From Prevotella sp. UBA4339 (GTDB lineage Bacteria; Bacteroidota; Bacteroidia; Bacteroidales; Bacteroidaceae), in assembly GCA_002393725.1 (NCBI GenBank), contig DGTJ01000077.1:5250-35190 (forward strand): a stretch of 29,941 nt of DNA. Direction: 5' to 3'. Below the pieces are notes generated by a model. The model was given only the letters and a program-made list of their open reading frames with translations. It was not told where the DNA came from and did no database searches. Numbering within the stretch: position 1 is the first letter of the stretch; every line of letters starts with the position of its first letter. Of the stretch, positions 7,122-15,091 are shown piece by piece. A program made the position numbers and the translations under genes.

Positions 7122-8402
7122 ATGGAAAGAGACAATGCGATTTTTGAGCTCATAGAGAAAGAGCATCAACGCCAATTGAAAGGTATCGAACTGATTGCTT
7201 CGGAGAACTTCGTCAGCGATCAAGTAATGGAGGCTATGGGTAGTTACCTGACCAACAAATACGCAGAGGGTTACCCCGGACACCGTTACTATGGCGGTTG
7301 TCAGGTAGTTGACGAGGTGGAGCAGCTTGCCATCGACCGTGTCTGCAAACTGTTTGGCGCAGAGTATGCCAACGTACAGCCACACTCTGGCGCACAGGCA
7401 AATGCCGCTGTGCTGCTTGCCGTACTGAAGCCAGGTGATACCTTCATGGGTATGAACCTCGACCACGGCGGTCACCTCTCTCATGGCTCACTAGTGAACA
7501 CCAGCGGTATCCTCTACAAACCTGTAGGTTATAACCTCAACAAAGAGACAGGTCGTGTGGACTATGACGAGATGGAACGCCTCGCTTTAGAGCACAAGCC
7601 CAAACTGATTATCGGCGGCGGTTCTGCTTACAGTCGTGAGTGGGATTACAAACGGATGCGTGAGATTGCCGACAAGGTAGGTGCCCTGCTGATGATCGAC
7701 ATGGCACATCCTGCAGGACTCATCGCAGCAGGTCTGCTTGACAATCCTGTGAAGTATGCTCATATCGTGACCTCTACTACTCACAAGACCCTCCGTGGTC
7801 CTCGTGGCGGTATCATCCTCATGGGCAAAGACTTTGAGAATCCTTGGGGCTACAAGACTCCAAAGGGCGCTACAAAGATGATGTCACAGCTACTGAACTC
7901 CGCAGTATTCCCTGGTCAGCAGGGCGGTCCACTGGAGCATGTCATCGCTGCCAAGGCGGTAGCTTTCGGTGAGGCGCTGAAGCCAGAGTTCAAGGAGTGG
8001 GCAAAGCAGGTCCAGAAGAATGCCAAGGTACTTGCCGAGGAGCTGATCAAACGTGGCTTTACTATCGTCAGTGGAGGCACAGACAACCACTCTATGCTGG
8101 TTGACCTCCGCTCAAAATATCCTGAGCTGACAGGTAAGGTGGCAGAGAATGCCCTCGTTGCCGCAGACATCACCGTCAACAAGAACATGGTGCCCTTCGA
8201 CAGCCGTTCCGCATTCCAGACCAGTGGTATCCGCTTGGGAACTCCTGCCATCACAACCCGTGGCGCGAAGGAAGACCTGATGGTGGAGATCGCAGCCCTC
8301 ATCGAAGAGGTGCTGAATGCCCCAGAGGACGAACAAGTCATTGCCAGTGTCCGCAAGCGTGTCAATGAGCGCATGAAGGACTATCCTCTTTTCGCTTACT
8401 AA
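7122..8402 (+). CDS. glyA: Serine hydroxymethyltransferase
   Basis: This 426-aa PLP enzyme interconverts serine and glycine and loads one-carbon units on tetrahydrofolate. Motifs include ELIASENFVS, YAEGYPGHRYYGGC, NVQPHSGAQAN, DMAHPAGLIAAG, and the PLP-binding Lys222 in STTHKTLRGPRGG. The C-domain carries SGIRLGTPAITTRG. Length is standard for bacterial GlyA. It lies 37 bp after rho and may be read from the rho promoter. A strongly structured ~180-nt region follows immediately, before ribE. Nothing abnormal is seen in the protein. Confidence 0.98.
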   Translation: MERDNAIFELIEKEHQRQLKGIELIASENFVSDQVMEAMGSYLTNKYAEGYPGHRYYGGCQVVDEVEQLAIDRVCKLFGAEYANVQPHSGAQANAAVLLAVLKPGDTFMGMNLDHGGHLSHGSLVNTSGILYKPVGYNLNKETGRVDYDEMERLALEHKPKLIIGGGSAYSREWDYKRMREIADKVGALLMIDMAHPAGLIAAGLLDNPVKYAHIVTSTTHKTLRGPRGGIILMGKDFENPWGYKTPKGATKMMSQLLNSAVFPGQQGGPLEHVIAAKAVAFGEALKPEFKEWAKQVQKNAKVLAEELIKRGFTIVSGGTDNHSMLVDLRSKYPELTGKVAENALVAADITVNKNMVPFDSRSAFQTSGIRLGTPAITTRGAKEDLMVEIAALIEEVLNAPEDEQVIASVRKRVNERMKDYPLFAY

Positions 8403-8413
8403 AATAAAGAAAA

Positions 8414-8600
8414 CGGGGCCGTATCGATTCGATCGGGATACTCATCAAATTACATTGAAAACTGAGTTGTCTTTTTGCCAATGGCGGGCCACATCTCTTC
8501 GGAGAAGTTGTAAAACCGGTGGATTACAAAGGCTGAGAGCGCTCTTCATCTTATAACAAAGGAGTTTTCATCACATCCTCGATGCGGCCCTTTCTTTTTT
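8414..8600 (+). ncRNA. Candidate structured RNA or leader between glyA and ribE
   Basis: GGGGCCGTATCGA (8415-8427) pairs with TCGATGCGGCCCT (8579-8591) over 13 bp with two wobbles. The 3' strand runs directly into TTCTTTTTT (8592-8600), as in an intrinsic terminator. Inside, GGAT/ATCC (8436-8439 with 8575-8578), TGAAAACT/AGTTTTCA (8456-8463 with 8563-8570) and GTTGT/ATAAC (8466-8470 with 8553-8557) extend a rod. A TTCG tetraloop (8498-8501) is closed by TCTC/GAGA, and a palindrome AGAGCGCTCT lies at 8536-8545. The ribE ATG is 15 nt past the T-run. Size and rod shape recall 6S RNA, and the position recalls a riboswitch. No known conserved core was recognised and no own promoter is obvious. Confidence 0.5.
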
Positions 8601-8614
8601 CAATAGATATTATT

Positions 8615-9217
8615 ATGTTTTCCGGTATCATAGAAGAGTTTGCTACTGTAGTAGCTATCCACAAAGACAGGGATAATATCGACTTTACCCTGCGCTGCTC
8701 GTTTGTTGATGAACTGGGCATTGACCAGAGCGTTGCACATAATGGCGTATGCCTGACCGTGGTCAGTATTATGGACGGAACCTATACCGTCACAGCAATG
8801 AAAGAGACATTGGAACGCTCCAACCTCGGGCTGCTGCAGGTGGGCGACAAGGTAAACGTGGAGCGCTCGATGCTGATGAACGGACGACTTGACGGACATA
8901 TCGTACAAGGACATGTCGATGAGACAGCAAACTGCATTGCCGTCGAGGATGCCAATGGATCTTCCTACTTCACCTTTGAATACAAGGAGGACAAGGAGAT
9001 GGCACAGAATGGCTACTTCACCGTTGACAAAGGCTCTGTAACCGTCAACGGAGTATCACTCACCGTATGCAATCCCACCAAGAACACTTTCCAAGTGGCG
9101 ATTATCCCCTATACCTTTGAGCATACTAATTTTTGCGACATCAAGGTGGGCAGTGTCGTGAATCTCGAATTCGACATCATTGGGAAATACATTGCCAGAC
9201 TGCAGCAATTGAAATAG
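8615..9217 (+). CDS. ribE: Riboflavin synthase (alpha chain)
   Basis: This 200-aa enzyme dismutates two 6,7-dimethyl-8-ribityllumazine molecules into riboflavin. It shows the two tandem lumazine-binding barrels: the first begins MFSGIIEEFATV with SVAHNGVCLTV, and the second has GHIVQGHVDETA, then KGSVTVNGVSLTV and the C-terminal FDIIGKYIARL. The conserved MFSGII start places the initiator at ATG 8615, not at an upstream in-frame ATG at 8582, which lies inside the closing stem of the structured region. Other rib genes are not in the window. Expression may depend on the upstream structure, whose terminator-like end lies 15 nt before the ATG. Confidence 0.96.
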   Translation: MFSGIIEEFATVVAIHKDRDNIDFTLRCSFVDELGIDQSVAHNGVCLTVVSIMDGTYTVTAMKETLERSNLGLLQVGDKVNVERSMLMNGRLDGHIVQGHVDETANCIAVEDANGSSYFTFEYKEDKEMAQNGYFTVDKGSVTVNGVSLTVCNPTKNTFQVAIIPYTFEHTNFCDIKVGSVVNLEFDIIGKYIARLQQLK

Positions 9218-9325
9218 ATACCACCTTATTATATAAATAGGTGTAAAGTAACCTCCCTCCGTCAAGGAAACAATCTTTTTTCAAAAAAAAATGCTAATAT
9301 ATTTTCGTTTCCCGCTGAAAATCAG

Positions 9326-9333
9326 TATCTTTG
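9326..9333 (+). promoter_or_regulatory. Promoter of the HU gene
   Basis: TATCTTTG fits the -7 element. The upstream element is weak (TTTTC about 20 nt before), so only one half of the promoter is convincing. It would give a leader of about 50 nt and probably drives the HU, small basic protein, RNase G and glycosyltransferase genes. Confidence 0.6.
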
Positions 9334-9388
9334 CAGTCCAAAATAAAATAATTCAGTACAAGTAAACATTTATAGATACCATATCAAG

Positions 9389-9664
9389 ATGACAAAAGCA
9401 GACATTATCAACAAGATTGTTGAGGACACTGGCCTTGCAAAAAAAGACGTAGCAGCCACAGTGGAGGCATTTATGGAAGAGATTCGTCAGAGCATGGCAG
9501 TACAGAAAGAAAACGTATATCTACGTGGGTTTGGCACATTTACCATCAAGCATCGTGCCAAGAAGACGGCTCGCAATATCTCCAAGAACACGACACTGGT
9601 GATTGACGCACACGACTTCCCCTCCTTCAAGCCCGCCAAGAGCTTTATCGCTAAGATGAAATAA
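9389..9664 (+). CDS. hup: HU-family DNA-binding protein
   Basis: This 91-aa nucleoid protein begins MTKADIINKIVEDTGLAKKDVAATVEAFMEEI, the HU/IHF helical dimerisation half. The beta-arm region contains LRGFGTFTIKHRAKKTARN, with the conserved GFGTF turn, and the C-terminal HDFPSFKPAKSF matches the family. It bends and compacts DNA as a dimer; whether it acts as HU or an IHF subunit is not decidable from sequence. A TATCTTTG promoter box lies about 56 bp upstream. The next gene starts 28 bp after the stop, in the cluster with the small ribosomal-type protein and RNase G. Confidence 0.95.
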   Translation: MTKADIINKIVEDTGLAKKDVAATVEAFMEEIRQSMAVQKENVYLRGFGTFTIKHRAKKTARNISKNTTLVIDAHDFPSFKPAKSFIAKMK

Positions 9665-9692
9665 AACATCAAACATTTAAATTATACACATT

Positions 9693-9782
9693 ATGCCAAA
9701 CGGAAAGAAAAAGAAGGGCCACAAGATGGCTACTCACAAGCGTAAGAAGAGACTGCGCAAGAATCGTCACAAGAGCAAGTAA
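9693..9782 (+). CDS. 29-aa AURKAIP1/COX24 (mS38-like) basic protein
   Basis: This very small ORF encodes 29 residues, almost all Lys, Arg, His, Gly and Asn: MPNGKKKKGHKM followed by ATHKRKKRLRKNRHKSK. The pattern HKMATHKRKKRLRKNRHK matches the AURKAIP1/COX24 C-terminal domain. In mitochondria this family is the small-subunit ribosomal protein mS38, and bacterial relatives are short ribosome-associated peptides. It would bind rRNA near the decoding region; this is inferred from the family. It sits between the HU and RNase G genes and is easily missed by length filters. No Shine-Dalgarno is visible, as is common in Bacteroidota. The recognition rests on memory of the motif. Confidence 0.85.
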   Translation: MPNGKKKKGHKMATHKRKKRLRKNRHKSK

Positions 9783-9805
9783 GTCTTGCTAAGTCTAAAA
9801 GAAAT

Positions 9806-9852
9806 GAAAGGAGTGTACTGACAAGCCGGCAGGCAAGTTGGTACACCCTTTC
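9806..9852 (+). promoter_or_regulatory. Hairpin in the rng leader
   Basis: GAAAGG-A-GTGTAC (9806-9818) pairs with GTACACCCTTTC (9841-9852), a 12-bp stem with one bulged A and a 22-nt loop. It ends 23 nt before the RNase G ATG and has no T-run, so it looks like a leader structure and not a terminator. Confidence 0.55.
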
Positions 9853-9875
9853 CATTAAAGAACAAACAACTAAGT

Positions 9876-11453
9876 ATGAATAGTGAAGTAATCATTGACG
9901 TCCAACCGAAAGAGATCTCCATCGCCCTTCTCGAGGATAAAGACCTGGTGGAATACCAGAATGAGAAACGAGAGGCGTCTTTCTCTGTCGGGAACATTTA
10001 TCTGGGCAAGGTTCGTAAACTCATGCCTGGACTGAACGCATGCTTCGTGGATGTGGGTTCTGAACGCGATGCCTTCTTACACTATCTTGACTTAGGCACT
10101 CAATTCAGCTCTTACGAGAAGTATCTCAAACAGGTACAAAGCGACAGGAAACGGCTTTTTCCTATTTCCAAGGCAACACGTCTGCCGGATCTGCCCAAAG
10201 AAGGAAGTGTACAAACCATTCTCAAGCAGGGACAGGAGATCTTAGTACAAGTTGTCAAGGAACCCATCTCCACAAAAGGCCCCCGACTGACCTGCGATCT
10301 TAGTTTTGCCGGCAGGTATATGGTATTGATGCCTTTCCAGGAAAAAGTGTCTGTATCCTCGAAGATCAAGAAAGGGGAAGAGCGTACACGTCTGAAACAA
10401 CTCATACAAAGTATCAAGCCCGCTAACTTCGGAGTCATTGTCAGGACTTCCGCCGAAGGTAAACGTGTCGCGGAGCTTGATGCGGAAATGAAAGTATTGG
10501 TAAAACGCTGGGAAGACACCATCACGAAAGTACAGAAAGCGACCACAACACCACAATTGGCTTTCGAAGAGACGGGTAGGGCTGTCGCGATGCTACGCGA
10601 CCTCTTCGACCCCACGTACGATGGTATCTATGTCAATGACACTGAAATCTTCCAGCAAGTAAAAGACTATGTCGGTCTGATCGCTCCAGATAAGAAAGAC
10701 ATTGTCAAGCAGTATACAGGCACTGTACCCATCTTCGACAATTTCAATGTCACCAAGCAACTGAAGTCATCCTTTGGACGGACTGTCAACTACAAGCGCG
10801 GAGCCTATCTGATTATCCAACACACAGAGGCGATGCATGTAGTGGATGTCAACAGCGGCAACCGCACCCGAGCAGAAAACGGACAGGAGGCTAACGCACT
10901 GGAGGTGAACCTCGGAGCCGCCGACGAACTGGCTCGTCAGCTGCGCCTTCGTGACATGGGTGGCATTATCGTGGTTGACTTTATCGACATGAATCTTGCA
11001 GAAGACCGCCAAATGCTTTATGAGCGAATGTGCAAGAACATGCAAAAAGACCGTGCACGCCATAACATCCTGCCACTGAGCAAGTTCGGACTGATGCAGA
11101 TTACCCGTCAGCGTGTCCGTCCCGCTATGGATGTGAATGTCGAAGAGACCTGTCCCACCTGTTTTGGTAAAGGAAAGATCAAATCATCTATCCTGTTTAC
11201 AGACCAGTTAGAGAGCAAAATTGACCGCTTAGTCAACAAGATAGGCATCACCAGTTTCTCACTCCATGTACACCCTTATGTCGCAGCCTATATCAACCAA
11301 GGTGTTATCTCACTGAAACGCCGCTGGCAGATGAAATATGGCTGGGGAATCCGAATCATTCCTTCGCAGAAACTGGCTTTCCTGCAATATGAGTTCTATG
11401 ACAAGGACCGTCAGTTCATCGACATGCAAGAGGAAATAGAAACAAACGAATAA
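9876..11453 (+). CDS. rng: Ribonuclease G (RNase E/G family)
   Basis: This 525-aa endoribonuclease cleaves single-stranded AU-rich RNA and helps mature 16S rRNA and decay mRNA. An S1 RNA-binding domain (GNIYLGKVRKLMPGLNACFVDVG) occupies about residues 38-130. The DNase-I-like catalytic centre has Asp324 and Asn326 in VVDVNSGN and Asp368 in IIVVDFIDM, matching the metal ligands of RNase E. The zinc-link CPTC is at 426-429. The long disordered C-terminal scaffold of E. coli RNase E is absent, so this is the RNase G form. A 12-bp hairpin lies in the leader. It follows the mS38-like gene by 93 bp and precedes a glycosyltransferase by 17 bp. ATG 9876 gives a full N-terminus. Confidence 0.96.
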   Translation: MNSEVIIDVQPKEISIALLEDKDLVEYQNEKREASFSVGNIYLGKVRKLMPGLNACFVDVGSERDAFLHYLDLGTQFSSYEKYLKQVQSDRKRLFPISKATRLPDLPKEGSVQTILKQGQEILVQVVKEPISTKGPRLTCDLSFAGRYMVLMPFQEKVSVSSKIKKGEERTRLKQLIQSIKPANFGVIVRTSAEGKRVAELDAEMKVLVKRWEDTITKVQKATTTPQLAFEETGRAVAMLRDLFDPTYDGIYVNDTEIFQQVKDYVGLIAPDKKDIVKQYTGTVPIFDNFNVTKQLKSSFGRTVNYKRGAYLIIQHTEAMHVVDVNSGNRTRAENGQEANALEVNLGAADELARQLRLRDMGGIIVVDFIDMNLAEDRQMLYERMCKNMQKDRARHNILPLSKFGLMQITRQRVRPAMDVNVEETCPTCFGKGKIKSSILFTDQLESKIDRLVNKIGITSFSLHVHPYVAAYINQGVISLKRRWQMKYGWGIRIIPSQKLAFLQYEFYDKDRQFIDMQEEIETNE

Positions 11454-11470
11454 ACAAATACCGTCAGGTC

Positions 11471-12649
11471 ATGGTTACTTTGAAAGTTATCTTCTGGATA
11501 TGTCTGGCATTGGTATTCTATACCTATTTAGGTTATGGTATCCTGCTCTGGAGCTTGATACGACTGAAACGTCTCTTTAAAGGGAAACCAGAGAAGGCAC
11601 AACTGCCCCCAGAGAATGAGTTACCAGAAGTAACCCTGATGATATGCGCATACAACGAGCAGGATATCGTAGATATCAAGATGGAGAATACCCACCAGAT
11701 CACCTACCCTAAACTGCACGTTGTATGGGTAACTGACGGTTCGAATGACGCCACCAACGACCATCTTGCAAAATATCCTGACGTTCAGGTGATCTTTTCC
11801 TCTGAGCGTCGTGGGAAAACAGCTGCCCTGAATCACGGACTGGGTGAAGTCACAGACGAGCTTGTGGTGATGACTGATGCGAACACCATGCTGAACCCTG
11901 AGTCCATTACGGAGATTGTCCGTTGCTTCATGGATCCACAGGTGGCATGCGTCGCGGGAGAAAAACACGTAACAGCCCGTCATGAAGGACAAGCCGCAGC
12001 GGAAGGAGAAGGCCTCTATTGGAAATATGAGAGTACCCTCAAGCGGTGGGACGGAGAACTCTACTCTGCCATGGGAGCCGCAGGAGAATTATGCGCCATC
12101 CGCAGGTCGCTCTATGAGCCGATGCCAGAGAATGCGTTGCTCGATGATTTTGTCATGTCACTCCGTATGGTGGACAAAGGTTACAAAATCGCATACACCT
12201 CTGATGCCTACGCAATGGAGTACGGTTCTGCCGATTTAGCGGAAGAGTCGAAACGCAAGCGTCGAATCGCTGCTGGTGGACTACAGAGTATATGGTGGCT
12301 ACGCGACATGATGAACCCCTTCCGTCAACCAATAGTCGCCTTTCAGTTGATTTCCCATCGTGTCTTGAGATGGAGCATCACCCCCATTGCCCTCCTTTTA
12401 CTGATTCCACTGAATGTGGTATTGGTATTTATGAAAGCCGGGATTCTGTATAACATTATCTGGATTCTACAGATATTGTTCTATTTGGCAGCTTTTTTAG
12501 GCTATTGGTTAGAAAAGAATGGCAAAAAAAACAAACTCCTTTATATCCCTTATTATTTCCTGTTTATGAACCTTAATGTGTTCCGTGGCATGGCATACTT
12601 GAAAAGTCATCAGAACAGTGGTGCATGGGAAAAAGCAAAAAGAGGATAA
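11471..12649 (+). CDS. Membrane GT2-family glycosyltransferase
   Basis: This 392-aa protein has one N-terminal transmembrane helix (about residues 4-27) and two or three near the C-terminus (about 295-370). The cytosolic GT-A domain shows VTLMICAYNEQ, the nucleotide-binding VTDGSNDATND, MTDANTML (DxD-type Asp), the acceptor-side catalytic LLDDFVMSLRM (Asp225/Asp226) and a KRKRRIAAGG segment where related processive enzymes have QxxRW. The architecture resembles polysaccharide synthases of the IcaA/cellulose-synthase type, but the Trp of QxxRW is not in place, so processivity is uncertain. It follows rng by 17 bp and is probably in the same transcript. The sugar and acceptor are unknown. Confidence 0.88.
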   Translation: MVTLKVIFWICLALVFYTYLGYGILLWSLIRLKRLFKGKPEKAQLPPENELPEVTLMICAYNEQDIVDIKMENTHQITYPKLHVVWVTDGSNDATNDHLAKYPDVQVIFSSERRGKTAALNHGLGEVTDELVVMTDANTMLNPESITEIVRCFMDPQVACVAGEKHVTARHEGQAAAEGEGLYWKYESTLKRWDGELYSAMGAAGELCAIRRSLYEPMPENALLDDFVMSLRMVDKGYKIAYTSDAYAMEYGSADLAEESKRKRRIAAGGLQSIWWLRDMMNPFRQPIVAFQLISHRVLRWSITPIALLLLIPLNVVLVFMKAGILYNIIWILQILFYLAAFLGYWLEKNGKKNKLLYIPYYFLFMNLNVFRGMAYLKSHQNSGAWEKAKRG

Positions 12650-12666
12650 AAAAACATCTTAATATT

Positions 12667-12697
12667 TTTGTAATTCGAAAAATATTCTATACCTTTG
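12667..12697 (+). promoter_or_regulatory. Promoter of the hybrid kinase operon
   Basis: TTTG (12667-12670), a 19-nt spacer and TACCTTTG (12690-12697) form a strong Bacteroidota promoter, with a leader of about 25 nt. Confidence 0.75.
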
Positions 12698-12727
12698 CAA
12701 AATATATCACTTAATCGGTGAGAAGCA

Positions 12728-13981
12728 ATGACTCAAGACGAACGTGAATTACTCCTGCAGAAAATTGCAGAAGCCAATGCTAAGTTAGATGCTGCCAACC
12801 AGAAGTTGTTAGCGGCAAATAACAAATTAGCAGAATATGAGGAGAAGGCTCACGATGCTGAGAAAGCCAGCAAGATGAAGTCCCTCTTCCTCGCTAACAT
12901 GAGTCATGAAATCCGCACTCCCCTCAATGCCATTGAAGGTTTTTCCAGAGTCATGTGCGAGACAGACTCTCAGGAAGAGCGTTCAAAATATATGGAGATT
13001 ATTGAAAGCAATAATACCCGTTTGATGACACTTATCAACGAGATTCTCGACTTATCAAGAGTTGAATCTGGTGAGGTTGTCATCAAGAAGACAATGACTG
13101 ACCTGAACGAGGTGTGCCATAACATCATGAACACCTTTAAGTTTAGATGTCCCGAAACGGTGCAGATGATATGGAATAAGCCCAACATGGCTGTTACGCT
13201 AAATACGGATGCCAATCGTATCATGCAGGTATTCTCCAACCTGATCAGTAATTCATTAAAGCATACATCCAAAGGTAGTATTACTTACGGCTATCGCATG
13301 ATTGATGATGGTCAGGAAGTAGAGTTCTTCGTATCGGACACAGGCACAGGCATTGCACCGGAAGATACGGACATCATCTTTAACACATATGTATCTAAAG
13401 ATGCGGAAAACTCACAGAACGGCTATGGTCTTGGACTTCCGCTCAGTAAGATTATTGTGGAGAAGCTGGGTGGCACAATCTCTGTCTCATCAACACTTGG
13501 CGAGGGTTCCACCTTCCGTTTTCACCTGCCTTTCGAAGGTACGATAGGAGGAGTTGCTAAAAATACTCGTATCACCACGAATTCGAGAACGATTCGTGTC
13601 AGCACACGCACTGACGTGGAAAATGCACCGCTGATTCTGGTAGCAGAAGATGAGGACAATAACTTCGAACTGGTTAAGGTTGTCTTGTCAAAACGTTACC
13701 GTCTGCTACGTGCCCATAATGGCATTGAGGCAGTAACCATCTGTGAGGACGAGCATCCTGACCTGATTCTGATGGACATCCGCATGCCGGACATGAATGG
13801 CTTAGACGCCACACGTATTATCAAGGAAGTCAACCATGACGTACCTGTCATCGCATTGAGCGCTTATGCCTTCGATGAGAATATCAAGGAAGCGAAAGAG
13901 GCTGGATGCAATGATTTTATTGCTAAGCCTTTCCGCGTAGAGGATTTGCTTGACATGATACAGAAATACTTGAAAAAATAA
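12728..13981 (+). CDS. Soluble hybrid histidine kinase with receiver domain
   Basis: This 417-aa phosphorelay protein opens with an Ala/Asn/Leu-rich coiled coil (residues ~8-50). The HisKA domain follows, with phospho-acceptor His60 in MSHEIRTPLN. The HATPase domain has N box NLISNSLKHT, G1 DTGTGI and G2 GYGLGLPL. A C-terminal receiver (from ~298) carries acidic residues AEDEDN, phospho-acceptor Asp350 in LMDIRMPD and Lys in FIAKPF. There is no transmembrane segment and no recognisable sensor such as PAS, GAF or Cache, so the coiled coil may couple it to a partner. No DNA-binding domain is present and no separate regulator is adjacent. The next gene starts 5 nt after the stop, which argues for tight co-expression. 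Confidence 0.93.
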   Translation: MTQDERELLLQKIAEANAKLDAANQKLLAANNKLAEYEEKAHDAEKASKMKSLFLANMSHEIRTPLNAIEGFSRVMCETDSQEERSKYMEIIESNNTRLMTLINEILDLSRVESGEVVIKKTMTDLNEVCHNIMNTFKFRCPETVQMIWNKPNMAVTLNTDANRIMQVFSNLISNSLKHTSKGSITYGYRMIDDGQEVEFFVSDTGTGIAPEDTDIIFNTYVSKDAENSQNGYGLGLPLSKIIVEKLGGTISVSSTLGEGSTFRFHLPFEGTIGGVAKNTRITTNSRTIRVSTRTDVENAPLILVAEDEDNNFELVKVVLSKRYRLLRAHNGIEAVTICEDEHPDLILMDIRMPDMNGLDATRIIKEVNHDVPVIALSAYAFDENIKEAKEAGCNDFIAKPFRVEDLLDMIQKYLKK

Positions 13982-13986
13982 TTTCT

Positions 13987-15051
13987 ATGGGAAAACTTGC
14001 TGTTTATAAGTATGTGGCAATGATGTTTCTAGTGCTGCAACTTATTGTGTCTGCCTATACCTTCTTAGGTCTATTTGGAGGTGATGTCAACCCTGCGGGC
14101 AATATGGCACGAGCCATGGTGGTCTATATCCTTCCGATATTGATTATCGCCAACTTAGTGTTACTCGTCTACTGGTTAGTACGCAAGCGTTGGTTTATTG
14201 CCATCATTCCGTTTATCACGATACTTTGCTGTATCCCGTATATCGGAACCCTTTTCCAAATACGCTCTATTGACGAGAAAGCGGTTGATGCACAAAAGGG
14301 ATTGAAGATTGCTACCTATAACGTGGCAAGATTCAACAGGGAGACCTCCGGTTTCTTGGCACAGGACATACTGGCAGAGATGAAGAGACAGAAAGTGGAT
14401 GTCTTCTGTATTCAGGAATATATGGAGACCGGTGGTGACATCAAGAACACGGATTCCTACAAAGAGTATTTTCCTTATGTGGCATTAGCAGGAAGGGATG
14501 TCGCCCTATTCAGCCGTTACCCCATCAAAAAGATGAAGCCCTTCCTTTTTGAAGATTCCGGACAAGCGGGCATGTATGTGGATATTGATGTGAATGGAGA
14601 GAAGATTCGTGTCTTTAATGTTCACTTAGAGACGACAGGCATCAACAGAACGATGTATAAGGCTGGAAAACTGGAAACACAAGGCTATGACGTGAGCAAG
14701 AACCGTGTGTTGAGCGCCATTTACGGCAACTATTCGTTAGGAATGCTGTTCCGTGCCTCTCAGGCAAATATCATTGCCAACGAGATACGTTCCTCAGAAA
14801 TACCGTGTATTGTGTGTGGTGACTTCAATGATGTCCCCTACTCTTACGTCTATAAGACGATGTTGGGTGACCTCGTGGACGGTTTCAAGGAATGTGGAAG
14901 TGGCGGATACATGGGAACTTACCGTGGCAAGAAAAATGTCCGTATCGACTATATCTTCCATAGTGAGAGATATAAAGGACTAGAGTATCATAAGACAGAA
15001 CTGACCTACTCTGATCACTACCCAGTGTTTATGAAGATTGCATTACCATAA
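13987..15051 (+). CDS. Membrane-anchored endonuclease/exonuclease/phosphatase family protein
   Basis: This 354-aa protein has three N-terminal transmembrane helices (about residues 7-28, 38-62 and 66-88) followed by an EEP-fold domain (about 105-354). Metal and catalytic motifs are present: ATYNVARFN, FCIQEYME (Glu), VCGDFNDVPYSY (GDFN), RIDYIFHS and the terminal TYSDHYPVF (SDH). Substrates of this superfamily include nucleic acids, phosphoinositides and sphingomyelin; membrane tethering suggests a lipid or extracytoplasmic substrate, but this is open. It lies 5 nt downstream of the hybrid kinase and the unit ends in a strong intrinsic terminator. Confidence 0.9.
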   Translation: MGKLAVYKYVAMMFLVLQLIVSAYTFLGLFGGDVNPAGNMARAMVVYILPILIIANLVLLVYWLVRKRWFIAIIPFITILCCIPYIGTLFQIRSIDEKAVDAQKGLKIATYNVARFNRETSGFLAQDILAEMKRQKVDVFCIQEYMETGGDIKNTDSYKEYFPYVALAGRDVALFSRYPIKKMKPFLFEDSGQAGMYVDIDVNGEKIRVFNVHLETTGINRTMYKAGKLETQGYDVSKNRVLSAIYGNYSLGMLFRASQANIIANEIRSSEIPCIVCGDFNDVPYSYVYKTMLGDLVDGFKECGSGGYMGTYRGKKNVRIDYIFHSERYKGLEYHKTELTYSDHYPVFMKIALP

Positions 15052-15057
15052 TAAACG

Positions 15058-15091
15058 AAACATCCCGACCACACAGTCGGGATGTTTTGTT
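15058..15091. terminator. Bidirectional terminator between convergent operons
   Basis: AAACATCCCGAC (15058-15069) pairs perfectly with GTCGGGATGTTT (15076-15087) around a CACACA loop. TTTTGTTT follows on the plus strand, and a TTTCG/TTTATT stretch follows on the minus strand. It ends both the kinase unit and the fabD unit. Confidence 0.88.

Noticed and set aside
8415..8440. Resemblance to a tmRNA 5' end (GGGG..G, GATTCGA)
   Set aside because: The segment is only about 180 nt, with no tag reading frame, no T-loop consensus and no CCA end next to the closing helix.
8403..8614. FMN riboswitch ahead of ribE
   Set aside because: The conserved RFN core segments could not be found, although the position would suit it.
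8582..8614. Upstream ATG for ribE adding 11 residues
   Set aside because: MFSGIIEEF at 8615 is the universal family start, and the upstream ATG lies within the closing stem of the structured region.
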